A DNA stretch of 64,000 nucleotides, taken from Lactobacillus johnsonii (GTDB taxonomy: Bacteria; Bacillota; Bacilli; Lactobacillales; Lactobacillaceae). This document shows positions 18,426-27,577 of this stretch, piece by piece. The position numbers and the translations under genes were made by a program. The notes beneath the pieces are model-generated. The model had not been told where the DNA came from and made no database searches. It saw only the letters and a list, made by a program, of their open reading frames with translations. The stretch lies in contig NZ_CP047409.1 of the NCBI RefSeq assembly GCF_013487865.1, forward strand, positions 868,001-932,000, written 5' to 3'. The first letter of the stretch is position 1. The number at the start of each line of letters is the position of its first letter.

Positions 18426-19544
18426 ATGGCAGAGAGTAAGACTACCAAAGAAACAACAATGACACTTGATAAAAAGGTCAAGGAAGTTGTTAAGGAAGTT
18501 AAAAAAGATAAACAAATTACTGAAAACAAATTTACTGCTCAACTAATTAAGCCATATGATCTTCAAGGAAAAGCGGTAGATCAACTAGTTCAAGAATTTG
18601 AAGACAATGGAATTAGTATTGTTGATGAAAATGGTGAACCTTCAAAATTAGCTTTAAAGAAGCAAAAAGACGTTGAGAAGGCTGAATTGAAAGATATGTC
18701 AGCACCTTCAAGCGTAAGAATGAATGATCCAGTTCGGATGTATTTGAAGGAAATCGGACGTGTTTCACTGTTAAATGCTGATCAAGAAATTGCCTTGGCT
18801 AAGAGAATTGAATCAGGCGATGAAGAAGCTAAGCAAGAATTGGCTGAAGCTAACTTACGTTTGGTAGTTTCTATTGCTAAACGTTATGTTGGTCGTGGTA
18901 TGTCCTTCTTAGACTTAATTCAAGAAGGTAACATGGGTTTGATGAAGGCCGTTGACAAATTTGACTATCGTTTAGGATTTAAGTTTTCAACTTATGCAAC
19001 TTGGTGGATTAGACAAGCAATTACTCGTGCAATTGCTGACCAAGCGAGAACAATTCGTATTCCAGTTCACATGGTTGAAACAATTAATAAGTTGATCAGA
19101 ATTCAAAGACAACTTTTGCAAGATTTGGGAAGAGAACCAACTCCAGAAGAAATTGGTGCCGAAATGGATATGCCAACTGATAAAGTTCGTGAAATCTTGA
19201 AGATTGCACAAGAACCAGTTTCTCTTGAAACACCAATTGGTGAAGAAGATGATTCTCATCTAGGTGACTTTATCGAAGATAAGGATGCAACTAGTCCTGA
19301 ACAACATGCTTCATATGAATTGTTAAAAGAACAACTTGAAGAAGTACTTGATACTTTAACTGATCGTGAAGAGAATGTTTTACGTTTACGTTTTGGTCTT
19401 AATGATGGACGTACTCGTACTCTAGAAGAAGTTGGTAAAGTATTTGGAGTAACTCGTGAACGTATCAGACAGATTGAAGCTAAGGCTTTGCGTAAGTTAC
19501 GTCACCCAAGTCGTTCAAATCAATTAAAAGACTTCTTAGATTAG
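18426..19544 (+). CDS. rpoD: Primary RNA polymerase sigma factor (sigma-70/SigA)
   Basis: Housekeeping sigma factor of 372 residues. A short charged N-terminus is followed by region 1.2 ([16 protein letters not shown]), region 2.3-2.4 ([20 protein letters not shown]), region 3 and the region 4.2 helix-turn-helix ([20 protein letters not shown]). Its length is typical for lactobacilli, without the large region 1.1 insert of enterobacteria. GAGGGGGC lies upstream of the ATG. A strong terminator follows. Confidence 0.98.
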   Translation: MAESKTTKETTMTLDKKVKEVVKEVKKDKQITENKFTAQLIKPYDLQGKAVDQLVQEFEDNGISIVDENGEPSKLALKKQKDVEKAELKDMSAPSSVRMNDPVRMYLKEIGRVSLLNADQEIALAKRIESGDEEAKQELAEANLRLVVSIAKRYVGRGMSFLDLIQEGNMGLMKAVDKFDYRLGFKFSTYATWWIRQAITRAIADQARTIRIPVHMVETINKLIRIQRQLLQDLGREPTPEEIGAEMDMPTDKVREILKIAQEPVSLETPIGEEDDSHLGDFIEDKDATSPEQHASYELLKEQLEEVLDTLTDREENVLRLRFGLNDGRTRTLEEVGKVFGVTRERIRQIEAKALRKLRHPSRSNQLKDFLD

Positions 19545-19559
19545 GATAAGAGTTAACAG

Positions 19560-19604
19560 TAAAAACCTTGTGGTAATAGCAATATTGCCGCAAGGTTTTT
19601 TACT
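19560..19604 (+). terminator. Terminator after rpoD
   Basis: AAAAACCTTG and CAAGGTTTTT form the stem, with GG-AATA/TATT-CC further in. A T run follows. Confidence 0.9.
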
Positions 19605-19716
19605 ATAACAAAAATGAATACTAGTATATAAGAAAGTAATATACTTATATATCGTAACTGATTTAAAGTAAGTCTATAATATTAGCAGTTACTTATTTTT
19701 GGAAAGAAGGGAAAAT

Positions 19717-20007
19717 ATGAGTTGGGCAATTATTCAGCAAAGTGTGCCACAATTTGTCAAAGGTTTTCAATTAGAATTACCTGCAACAATTAATTTAGCT
19801 ACAAGAATAATTAAAACAACCTCTTTATTGATGATGATCAGTGTGATGGATGTTATCAATGTTGGACAATAAATTGTTGAAGCAAATAATCAAACTAATC
19901 CTAACAGTGTTTTTTGGGTATATGGATTGATTTTCTTCTTATACTTCATTGTTGATTATCCTTTATCACTTTGGGCAAAACGATTGAGTAAGAGAAACGA
20001 GGCGTAA
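19717..20007 (+). pseudogene. Amino-acid ABC transporter permease remnant (internal deletion plus stop)
   Basis: Remnant of a His/Glu/Gln/opine-type ABC permease. The ATG (19717) has a GGAAAGAAGGG site, and the N-terminus reads MSWAIIQQSVPQFVKGFQLE. It then jumps after about 28 codons to text typical of the protein's C-terminal end (TTSLLMMISVMDVINVGQ). A TAA at 19870-19872 replaces an expected glutamine codon, after which the frame continues as IVEANNQTNPNSVFWVYG to a terminal TAA at 20005-20007. About 97 codons remain of a usual 210-220, so most transmembrane segments and probably the EAA coupling loop are lost. Not functional. Confidence 0.85.
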
Positions 20008-20010
20008 GGG

Positions 20011-20749
20011 ATGGCTGAAAAAATGTTAGAAGTTGAAGATTTAAACAAGTTTTATGGAATAAGCAAGTATTACATGATATTTCTTTTTCTCTAAATAAGG
20101 GAGAGGTATTAACATTACTTGGACCTTCTGTATCGGGTAAAAGTACTTACTTCGCTGTTTAAATGGTTTAGAAGAATTTAAGAGCGGTACGATTATTTTT
20201 GAAGGAAAGAAAGTAATTCCAACTGCCAAAAATTGGCAACAACTTCGCCAAAAAATTGGGATGGTTTTTCAGAGTTATGATCTTTTCCCAAATATGACGG
20301 TCTTAGAAAATATCTTGCTTGGTCCAGTTAAGGTTCAAAAGAGACCTAAGGCTGAGGTTGAAAAAGAAGCAAAAGCTCTATTAAAAAGAGTGCATTTAGG
20401 GCAGTATGCAAATTCATATCCACGACAATTATCTGGTGGTCAAAAACAGAGAATTGCAATTGTTCGTGCATTAGCTCTTCATTCTGATTTAATGCTATTT
20501 GATGAAGTTACTGCTTCTCTTGATCCAGAAATGGTTAGAGGAGTACTAAAATTAATCAAGCAGTTATCTGATGAAGATTATATGACCATGATCATCATTA
20601 CTCACGAGATGAGCTTGGCCAAGCAGATTGCAGATCAAGTCTTATTCTTAGAAAATGGAACCATTGTAGAAGACACACCAGGAAAAGAATTCTTTGAGCA
20701 TCCCAAAACAAAGAGAGTAGAAGAATTTTTAGAGAGTATGGAATTTTAA
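20011..20749 (+). pseudogene. Amino-acid ABC transporter ATP-binding protein, frameshifted
   Basis: GlnQ-type ATPase starting MAEKMLEVEDLNKFYG at 20011, with a one-base loss around 20057-20060. A second one-base loss lies near 20145-20152, just after the Walker A region. In the proper frames the text is GPSVSGKST (a valine replaces the usual glycine of GxSGxGKST), then an intact 162-residue tail from 20261 with the signature LSGGQKQRIAI, Walker B LMLFDEV (Val at the usual Asp-Glu-Pro proline) and switch histidine IIITHEMS. Only the tail is translatable and it lacks Walker A. It sits between the permease remnant and a frameshifted binding protein, so the whole system is dead. Confidence 0.88.
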
Positions 20750-20760
20750 GGAGAGTAAAA

Positions 20761-21614
20761 ATGAAGAAACATAAATTTATTAAAAAGTTAATTGCTGCTG
20801 TTGGATCTTAGCTGTTGGAGCTGTGACTTTAACTGCTTGCTCAAATAATTCAAGCAGTAATTCATCAAGCAATAATCCTAGTTCAGTTGCTGCAATTAAG
20901 AAACGTGGCGCTTTGAAAGTTGCCATATTTGACGATTTACCACCATATAGTTGGGTTAATAAAGATGGTAAGCGCGTTGGATACGATGTTCGCTTAGCTC
21001 GTGCATTAGTTAAAGAAATGGGCGTTAAAGTTAAGTTTGTTCAAGTAAACGCTAATAACCGTGTTGATACTTTGAATGCAAACAAAGCTGATATTGTTTT
21101 AGCTAACTTCACTGTTACTTCAGAAAGAAAGCAAGTTGTAGATTTTGCTAAGCCATACATGAAAGTATCAGTTGGTGTTGTTTCACCTAAGTCTAAGCCA
21201 ATTACTAATGTGAACCAGTTGAAGGGTAAGAAAGTTATTATAACTAAGGGTACTACTGCTGAAAATTACTTCACCAGTAAGCCACTAGATGTTGATCTTT
21301 TGAAATTTGATTCTAAGACTCATCAATTTAACGCAATGAAGAATGGTCGTGCCGCAGCCTTAGCTGATGACAACTCTTACTTATATACTTGGGTAAAGAA
21401 CAATCCTAAGTATACTGTTGGTATCAAGCACTTAGGACCAAATTCATACATTGCTCCTGCTGTTAAGAAGGGGAATAAGTCACTTCTTGACTGGACCAAT
21501 AAGCACATTAATAAGCTTAACAAGGATGGCTTCTTTGTTAATGACTACAACCAAGAATTAAAGCCTTACTTTGGTGATGATATTAAGCCATCAGATATCA
21601 TTATTAACAAGTAA
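20761..21614 (+). pseudogene. Amino-acid ABC transporter substrate-binding lipoprotein, signal peptide frameshifted
   Basis: Family 3 extracellular solute-binding protein. GGAGAG precedes ATG 20761 and the signal peptide opens MKKHKFIKKLIAAVG. A one-base deletion near 20806-20810 then sends the frame into a TAG. In the next frame it continues LAVGAVTLTACSNN, a lipobox (LTAC), followed by an intact 250-residue periplasmic-binding domain (FDDLPPYSWVNKDGKRVGYD; VDFAKPYMKVSVGVV). A start inside the remaining open frame would lack the basic n-region, so export as a lipoprotein is unlikely. The rest of the domain is undamaged, suggesting recent loss. Confidence 0.85.
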
Positions 21615-21630
21615 ATATAATTGAATTTTT

Positions 21631-21669
21631 AGCAATAAAGGATTAATTTAGCCTTTATTGCTTTTTTTA
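21631..21669 (+). terminator. Terminator after the broken amino-acid transporter operon
   Basis: AGCAATAAAGG and CCTTTATTGCT form an 11-bp stem followed by TTTTTT. Confidence 0.92.
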
Positions 21670-21736
21670 TGATTAAAAATTTTTTCAAGTAAGTTTGGGA
21701 TTATCTATGCTAAAATTTTTAATAAGAGGTGAGAGT

Positions 21737-22420
21737 GTGTTAGAAGAAAGACTAGCTCAAATTGGTAAAATGGTTGATCCACAAAGTCGCGTAGCAGATA
21801 TTGGAACTGATCACGCATATTTACCAATTGCATTAGTAGAAGAAGGAAAAATAGATTTTGCAATTGCAAGTGACGTTGCAGCTGGCCCATTAGATAATGC
21901 AAAACAAGATATTGAACAAGCAGGCCTAGAAGATAAGATTGAGACAAGATTAGGCTCTGGATTAGAAACTTTAAAGAGCAGTGACCAAATTGATACAGTC
22001 GTAATCGCTGGAATGGGTGGAAAGCTCATGACTAATTTGTTAGAAACTGCTCATCAAGAGGGAAAGATCTATCCTACTTTAATTTTAGAAGCTAATATAG
22101 GTGAGCCTTTAGTCAGAAAATGGCTCGTTGATCATCAGTATGAGATAGTAGAAGAAAAGATTATCGAAGTAGCTGGCCACATTTATGAAATAATCAAGGC
22201 TAAGTTAACTGAGGCTAAACATAATTTATCTGATCAAGAATTAGAATTTGGTCCATTTTTATTAAAAGAAAAAAATCCAGTTTTTATTAAAAAATGGACT
22301 AAGCAACTTAATTACTATGAAAATCTAAAAGCTAATTTAAATAAGGCTAAAAATAAAGATGAGGCTAAAATTAGTCAGATAGATGATTTGATTGAAATGA
22401 TTGAGGAAGTACTAAAATGA
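21737..22420 (+). CDS. trmK: tRNA (adenine(22)-N1)-methyltransferase TrmK
   Basis: SAM-dependent enzyme that methylates A22 in the D-loop of tRNAs (COG2384). The 227-residue reading from GTG 21737 is preferred because AGAGGTGAG lies just upstream; the longer frame from 21695 adds a hydrophobic stretch unlike the family. Motif I is VADIGTDHAYLPIAL at about residues 18-32 and the catalytic-region motif is VVIAGMGGKLM. The last four bases overlap the Nif3-like gene (ATGA), a pairing conserved in Firmicutes. Confidence 0.93.
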   Translation: MLEERLAQIGKMVDPQSRVADIGTDHAYLPIALVEEGKIDFAIASDVAAGPLDNAKQDIEQAGLEDKIETRLGSGLETLKSSDQIDTVVIAGMGGKLMTNLLETAHQEGKIYPTLILEANIGEPLVRKWLVDHQYEIVEEKIIEVAGHIYEIIKAKLTEAKHNLSDQELEFGPFLLKEKNPVFIKKWTKQLNYYENLKANLNKAKNKDEAKISQIDDLIEMIEEVLK

Positions 22421-23214
22421 CAAAAGTAGCAGATATTGTAGCTCGCTTAAAAAAAGACTTTCCTGAAGAAATTGCTTCTGAAGGTGATCCAGTTGGGATG
22501 CAAATCGGATCAATGGATGCAGATGTTACCAAGGTAATGACTACCTTAGACGTTCGGCCACAAGTAGTAGATGAAGCAATTGAAAAGGGTGTTGACCTCA
22601 TAATTAGCCACCATCCAGTGATGTTTAGACCAGCTAAGAATCTTGATTTTGCTGATCCTCAAAATGCAATGTACGGTAAGTTAATCGCTAATGGAATTAC
22701 GGTATATTCAATTCATACCAATTCTGACAAGGCTCAAAACGGCTCAGCAGATTGGCAAGCTGAAGAATTAGGCTTAGAAGAGGTTGAGCCTTTTGCCTTA
22801 GATACTGATGGAATTGCCATTGGTAGAAAGGGTAAACTACCTAAGAAAATGACAGCTAAGGAATTTGCCTATTATGTTAAAGACAAGATGCAAATTCCAA
22901 TGGCAAGACTGATTACTGCTGATAATGATAGGTTAATCTCAACTGTAGCCTTTATTTGCGGAGATGGTGGTAAGTTCTGGCGTCAAGCTCTAATTGATGG
23001 AGTCGATGCATTTATAACTGGAGATGTATACTATCATGTTGGTCACGATATGATCTCTTCCGGATTAACAGTAGTCGATCCAGGACACTACACTGAAAAA
23101 CTTTTTAAATATAAGGTTGGGGACCGACTTGAAAAGTGGAATCAGGATTATAATTGGAATGTACCTGTAGTAATTTCAGAGGTATCAACTAACCCATTTC
23201 AAGATTTATTTTAG
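22417..23214 (+). CDS. Nif3-like dinuclear metal-centre protein (YqfO family)
   Basis: A 265-residue member of the Nif3/GTP cyclohydrolase I type 2 homologue family. Metal-binding motifs include ISHHPVMFRP near residue 65 and a C-terminal GHDMISSGLTVVDPGHYTE. It is short compared with Bacillus YqfO because the central PII-like insert is absent. It is translationally coupled to trmK by a 4-bp overlap. Biochemical function is unresolved despite known structures. Confidence 0.92.
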   Translation: MTKVADIVARLKKDFPEEIASEGDPVGMQIGSMDADVTKVMTTLDVRPQVVDEAIEKGVDLIISHHPVMFRPAKNLDFADPQNAMYGKLIANGITVYSIHTNSDKAQNGSADWQAEELGLEEVEPFALDTDGIAIGRKGKLPKKMTAKEFAYYVKDKMQIPMARLITADNDRLISTVAFICGDGGKFWRQALIDGVDAFITGDVYYHVGHDMISSGLTVVDPGHYTEKLFKYKVGDRLEKWNQDYNWNVPVVISEVSTNPFQDLF

Positions 23215-23225
23215 GAGGATTAAAA

Positions 23226-24473
23226 ATGGCAGAATATCCAAATTTACTACCTAGATTTTTAAAATACGTTAAGGTGAATTCACGCTCTGACGAACATTCA
23301 GATCGTTTCCCATCAACTGAAAGAGAAGAAAACTTTCAAAAAAATGTAATCATGAAAGACTTAGAAGAACTAGGTCTTAAAGATGTTCACTATAATCAAA
23401 AAAGTGGATGTGTAATTGCGACTATTCCTTCAAATATTGATTATGAAGTACCTACTTTTGGTTTGTTAGCTCACTGTGATACAGCAGACTTTAATTCGGT
23501 TGATGTTAAACCGCAAATTACTGAAAACTATGATGGTGAATCTAAGATTCAATTGGGAGATACAGAATTTTATTTAGACCCAGAAGTTTTCCCTCATTTA
23601 AAGAACTATAAGGGCCAAACTATTATTTCTGCTTCTGGTGATACTTTACTTGGTGGAGACGATAAGTGTGGTATTTCTGAATTAATGACTTTTGCAGAAT
23701 ACTTGATGGAGCATCCCGAAGAAAAGCACGGCGAAATTAAGTTGGCATTTACTCCCGATGAAGAAATTGGTACTGGTGCAGAGCACTTTGATGTTGAAGA
23801 ATTTGGTGCAGATTTTGCTTATACTGTTGATGGTGAAGCACCAGGAAAACTCGACTGGGGTACTTTTTCAGCAGCGCAATTTGGCTTAGATATTCAAGGT
23901 GTTAATGTACACCCAGCGGTTGCTAAGGGCCAAATGATTAATGCTATTCAAGTGGGGATTGATTTCCATAATCAATTGCCTGAACATGATCGTCCAGAAC
24001 ATACTGAAGGTCGTGAAGGGTTCTTCCACTTGATGAATTTTGATGGAACAGTTGATTCAGCACATATGGACTACATCATTCGTGACTTTGAACGTGATGG
24101 TCTTGAAAAGAGAAAGAATCTAGTTAAAGACATCGTTAAGAAGATGAATGACGAGTTTGGTACTGAAAGAATTAAGCTGAAAATGTGGGATCAATATTAC
24201 AACATGGCTGATGAATTAGAAAAGCACATGGAGATTGTTGATTTAGCTAGGGATGCTTACAAGGCTGAAGGGCTTACTGTTAATGAAGATCCAGTTCGTG
24301 GGGGAACAGATGGTTCTCAATTAACTTATATGGGTCTACCTTGTCCAAATCTTTTTGCTGGTGAAGAAAATATGCATGGACGCTACGAATACACTGTACT
24401 CGAGAGTATGTGGAAAGCAGTAGACGTCTTGCGTAAGATTAATCAATTAAACGTTGAGAGAAATAAGAAGTAA
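23226..24473 (+). CDS. pepT: Peptidase T (tripeptide aminopeptidase)
   Basis: Dizinc M20B peptidase that removes the N-terminal residue of tripeptides, part of the proteolytic system of lactic acid bacteria. Metal and catalytic motifs are LLAHCDTADF (about residue 80), GGDDKCGI, DEEIGTGAEHF and the C-terminal FAGEENMHGRYEY. Length 415 is standard. AGGAGG precedes the ATG, 11 bp after the Nif3-like gene, so it can share that transcript. The next terminator lies at 24616-24668. Confidence 0.97.
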   Translation: MAEYPNLLPRFLKYVKVNSRSDEHSDRFPSTEREENFQKNVIMKDLEELGLKDVHYNQKSGCVIATIPSNIDYEVPTFGLLAHCDTADFNSVDVKPQITENYDGESKIQLGDTEFYLDPEVFPHLKNYKGQTIISASGDTLLGGDDKCGISELMTFAEYLMEHPEEKHGEIKLAFTPDEEIGTGAEHFDVEEFGADFAYTVDGEAPGKLDWGTFSAAQFGLDIQGVNVHPAVAKGQMINAIQVGIDFHNQLPEHDRPEHTEGREGFFHLMNFDGTVDSAHMDYIIRDFERDGLEKRKNLVKDIVKKMNDEFGTERIKLKMWDQYYNMADELEKHMEIVDLARDAYKAEGLTVNEDPVRGGTDGSQLTYMGLPCPNLFAGEENMHGRYEYTVLESMWKAVDVLRKINQLNVERNKK

Positions 24474-24615
24474 ATAAGTGAAACAATTTTTGAGTGATTT
24501 TGATTAAATTTTCTATTTTATGTGATTTCTTGAATGATTAAAAATACTTATTTATCAATGATCTTAAATTAATTAAAAATTAAAAATAGTTTTACACTGA
24601 TACTATTGATCTGAT

Positions 24616-24668
24616 AAATAGTAGATGAAATGCTTGAAATAATAGCATTTTTATCTACTATTTTTTTA
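24616..24668 (+). terminator. Terminator between pepT and the GntR operon
   Basis: ATAGTAGAT pairs with ATCTACTAT, with GAAATGC/GCATTTT extending the inner stem. A run of Ts follows. Confidence 0.85.
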
Positions 24669-24735
24669 TTAAAAAGTATATTTTCTAAGTCGTGAAACAA
24701 AATTATAGCTTGTATTTGAAAAGGTATCTTGGTAT

Positions 24736-24766
24736 TATAATAGTGTAATAGATAAACCATACACTA
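24736..24766 (+). promoter_or_regulatory. -10 box and overlapping YtrA-type operator palindrome
   Basis: TATAAT at 24736-24741 is followed directly by TAGTGTA (24741-24747), a 12-bp spacer and TACACTA (24760-24766), a perfect inverted repeat across the likely transcription start. The half-sites match the AGTGTA/TACACT operator recalled for Bacillus YtrA regulators. The regulator encoded 18 bp further on is of that type, so autorepression is likely. No convincing -35 box at 17 bp was seen. Confidence 0.8.
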
Positions 24767-24783
24767 GTAAAGAGGTGTAAAGA

Positions 24784-25152
24784 TTGCAATTTCAAGATAA
24801 TATTCCAATTTATGTTCAAATTGAAAAGTATCTTTATCGACAAATCGCTTTAGGGAAAATTAAGCCAGGGGAAAAAGTTCCATCAGTTCGCCAATTAGCT
24901 GTTGAGCTAACGGTAAATGTCAATACGGTTCAACGTGCTTTGAATCAAATGAATACCGAGGGAATTTTAGAGGTTAGGCGCGGACTTGGTTCGTTTGTAA
25001 CAACCGATACAGAGTTAATTTTACAAAAGCGTAGAGAGCTAATTAAGGATACAATGAGTGAATTTTTAGAAAGTACTGTACAATTAGGTCTAACTCCAGA
25101 AAAGACGCTGGAAGAGCTTAAAAAGTTTATTGAGGAGAAGAAGGGAGATTAA
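24784..25152 (+). CDS. GntR-family transcriptional regulator, YtrA type
   Basis: Short GntR protein of 122 residues. The N-terminal winged helix-turn-helix (IPIYVQIEKYLYRQIALGKI to EGILEVRRGLGSFV, about residues 8-76) is followed only by a short helical dimerisation tail of about 45 residues, typical of the YtrA subfamily. Start TTG 24784 is supported by GAGGTG at 24771-24776. It is the first gene of an operon with an ABC ATPase and two permeases, the standard YtrA arrangement. In Bacillus such systems respond to cell-wall stress; the inducer here is unknown. Confidence 0.92.
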   Translation: MQFQDNIPIYVQIEKYLYRQIALGKIKPGEKVPSVRQLAVELTVNVNTVQRALNQMNTEGILEVRRGLGSFVTTDTELILQKRRELIKDTMSEFLESTVQLGLTPEKTLEELKKFIEEKKGD

Positions 25153-25153
25153 A

Positions 25154-25861
25154 ATGAATAAACTACTTGAAGTAAAAGAATTAACATATCGAAAAAATTT
25201 AAAAACTATTCTTGATAATGTGAACTTAGATGTTGATTCAGGTAAGATTATTGCCTTGCTGGGTGAAAATGGTGCTGGTAAGACAACTTTAATGAGAGTA
25301 ATTGTGGGTATTGCTAAGCATTATCAGGGTGACGTACTGCTTAATGGGGATGGTAGTGAAGTTTACCGTAAAGCTAATATTGCCATGACTGATAATTTAA
25401 AGGGATTGAGTGATTCCACTAAAATTGGGGAAGTAGAAGAATTCTATCAAAAATTATTTTCAGATTTTGACAGCAGTAAATTCGAACAATTACGTTCCTT
25501 CATGAAACTTAACAATGAGATGAAGTTAGGGCACTTATCACGAGGAATGCGTGAAAAACTTGAAATTGCTGTTACTTTAAGTAGAGAATCTAAGTTGTAT
25601 TTACTGGATGAACCATTTTCTGGTATTGATCCAATGGCTCGAAGGAGAATCATCAATTCAATCTTACTTTGGAAGAATCCAGACAGTACAATTATTATTT
25701 CTGACCATTTTGTAAATGAAATTACAACAATTTTAGATGAAGTAGTAATTGTAAAAGATAAAAAAATTGCTAGTCATCTTTCAGCAGATGATATAAGAGC
25801 ACACGGAAAAAGTATTGAAGAGTATTATGAAAGCTTATACGCAGATGAAGGAGCTGAATAA
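25154..25861 (+). CDS. ABC transporter ATP-binding protein (YtrB-like)
   Basis: ATPase of 235 residues with Walker A GENGAGKTT (about residues 38-46), a divergent signature LSRGMREKLEIA (LSRGM in place of LSGGQ) and Walker B LYLLDEPFSGID. SDHFVNEI supplies the switch histidine. ATG 25154 follows GGGAGAT near the end of the regulator gene. The divergent signature is typical of the regulator-linked CcmA/EcsA-like group. It presumably powers the two permeases downstream. Confidence 0.9.
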   Translation: MNKLLEVKELTYRKNLKTILDNVNLDVDSGKIIALLGENGAGKTTLMRVIVGIAKHYQGDVLLNGDGSEVYRKANIAMTDNLKGLSDSTKIGEVEEFYQKLFSDFDSSKFEQLRSFMKLNNEMKLGHLSRGMREKLEIAVTLSRESKLYLLDEPFSGIDPMARRRIINSILLWKNPDSTIIISDHFVNEITTILDEVVIVKDKKIASHLSADDIRAHGKSIEEYYESLYADEGAE

Positions 25862-25863
25862 GG

Positions 25864-26679
25864 ATGACTACTTTTAAAGCACTATTTAATCAAATGGGTA
25901 AAAAGAAGCGTCGGAGTGTTTATTTATTAGCTCTGTTGCAATTAGTAGCTGCATCTATTTTTGCACTCTGGGGACTTTTTTCTAATGGTGGATTTTCAAA
26001 TTCAGATAAACCGGTTGCTTGGTTTGTCATGGTATGTACTTTTGCTCCATTAGCTGATATGGCCTATGTAGTTCTCTCTGCTTGGCAAAACGAAAAAGAG
26101 TATAGCTCTCAGACTTGGCGTTTAGTTCCAATTCCCTCAAGTAAATTTTACTTAGCAAATATTTCTTCTGCTATTGTTAATGGGCTTTATTTGGTATTAA
26201 TTCAAATTGGAATGGGAATTGTTACGTTTTTACCAGCCTTCTTAAGTAAAGATGTTAGAACTAATATTTGGAAAATTAACCGGGCCCTTGCTAAAGAAAC
26301 TCATGCGGGCGACTTTTGGCAAAAATTTTCTGATTCATTTCCAATTGGAGAAATGCTAAGTGCATTTTTAGCCTTTTTATTATTTGCAATTTTGGTTTAT
26401 AGCATTGTGACTTTGCTCAATCTATCAAGTAGAACCATTACTGACTTTCTTCCAGATAAACATAGTAAGTTAATTCGTTTTGTCATTATGATTATTTTGA
26501 TCTTTATCTTTATTGTTTTGACAAATAATCTAGGAAGTTTATTAAATCAAGTTCGTTGGGGTGACACTACTAATAGTCTGATTGGATTTATAAGAAGTAA
26601 TATTGTAATGGGACTTATTGATATTATTTTAGGTTCAATTAATGTTTGGCTTTTGAAGAACTTCCACGAAGGGAAGTAA
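25864..26679 (+). CDS. ABC transporter permease subunit, first paralogue
   Basis: Integral membrane protein of 271 residues with about six hydrophobic segments (near 19-38, 52-72, 105-127, 160-185, 200-222 and 245-263). The loop NEKEYSSQTWRLVPIPSSKFY is shared with the next gene, which reads KNEEVYSSQTWRLAPIKESS at the same place, so the two permeases are paralogues. It starts 2 bp after the ATPase stop, with an AAGGATG context. Substrate unknown. Confidence 0.82.
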   Translation: MTTFKALFNQMGKKKRRSVYLLALLQLVAASIFALWGLFSNGGFSNSDKPVAWFVMVCTFAPLADMAYVVLSAWQNEKEYSSQTWRLVPIPSSKFYLANISSAIVNGLYLVLIQIGMGIVTFLPAFLSKDVRTNIWKINRALAKETHAGDFWQKFSDSFPIGEMLSAFLAFLLFAILVYSIVTLLNLSSRTITDFLPDKHSKLIRFVIMIILIFIFIVLTNNLGSLLNQVRWGDTTNSLIGFIRSNIVMGLIDIILGSINVWLLKNFHEGK

Positions 26680-26685
26680 GAGTAT

Positions 26686-27523
26686 ATGGCAACTTTTTCA
26701 TCAATATTTAAAGAATTGACTAAAAGTAAAGTACGCCTGGTGCGCCGATTAGCAATTTTACAAGTAGTTGTTGGAATTATTTTAGGTTTTTGGGCACTCT
26801 TTAATTCAGCTTTTGCGGGTGAGAGTAAGGCTTATTTCTTAGTAGCTTTTCTGATGATCACGCCATTGTTTGATATAGCCTACTTAGCTCTTTCAAGTCG
26901 AAAAAATGAGGAAGTATACTCTTCTCAAACTTGGCGACTAGCTCCAATTAAAGAAAGTTCTTTACTATTTGCAAATCTTTTATCAGCTATTGTTAATGGT
27001 ATTTATTTAGTAGTTTTGCAAATAGGTATGATTCTCGCTTCAGGAATACCTGTAATGGGAACAAATGAATTTTGGAAGATTACTTTTAAAAACTTTGGTT
27101 CAATCGGTGAAGGAAAGCTATGGCAAGAGATGCACGTAATAGATTTGTTATCTAGCATTGCTTTGATAGTTCTAATTGGTATATTCATTTATCTTGCTGT
27201 GAGTCTAATTAACTTTACAGGAAAAATAGTTAGTGATTTTCTTCCTGAAAGAATAAGTAAGTTAGTTTATTTCTTAGTCGTGGTTTTATTAGGTTGTATT
27301 GGATTAATATTTTTGATTAATACTTACGATTTTATTTTGACCTCACTAACTGGCTTTTTACAAAATGGAATTTTTTCTAACTACTTTAAGTAAGGATGCC
27401 ATTGATGTAAGATCAGACCTAACGAGTAATTACTTAACTTTATCTATAGTTCTAGGTGTAGATATAATTTTAGTTTTAGTGAATATTATTCTATTGAATA
27501 AGTATCATGAAGCGCGGATATAA
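26686..27523 (+). pseudogene. ABC transporter permease, second paralogue, C-terminal frameshift in a T6 run
   Basis: The open frame from 26686 ends at 27391-27393 after 235 residues. A different frame continues without interruption from the same point as LTTLSKDAIDVRSDLTSNYL, then a final membrane segment (LGVDIILVLVNIILLNKYHE) to TAA 27521-27523. This matches the end of the first paralogue (LGSINVWLLKNFHE). The frames join if the six Ts at 27371-27376 were five. The present product lacks the last transmembrane helix. It may be inactive, partly active, or restored by slippage on the T run. Confidence 0.78.
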
Positions 27524-27525
27524 GA

Positions 27526-27543
27526 AAAAGGAATAAGATTTTG
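27526..27543 (+). terminator. Left arm of an IS-split terminator hairpin
   Basis: AAAAGGAATAAG-A-TTTTG at 27526-27543 is complementary, apart from one A/C mismatch, to CAAAA-C-CTTATTCCTTTT at 29019-29036. The insertion sequence lies exactly between the arms. Removing it, with one TTT copy, restores an 18-base arm hairpin with an 8-base loop. Confidence 0.8.
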
Positions 27544-27577
27544 ATTTTGATATGAACCCAAAAATTAGGACATATTA

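Larger units (their letters stand above)
24474..24783. other. Intergenic region: pepT terminator, then promoter and operator of the ytrA-type operon
   Basis: Very AT-rich. From left to right it holds about 140 bp without recognisable signals, the hairpin terminator at 24616-24668, a -10 box at 24736-24741, an operator palindrome at 24741-24766 and a GAGGTG ribosome site for the TTG start at 24784. No gene was found in it. Confidence 0.75.
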
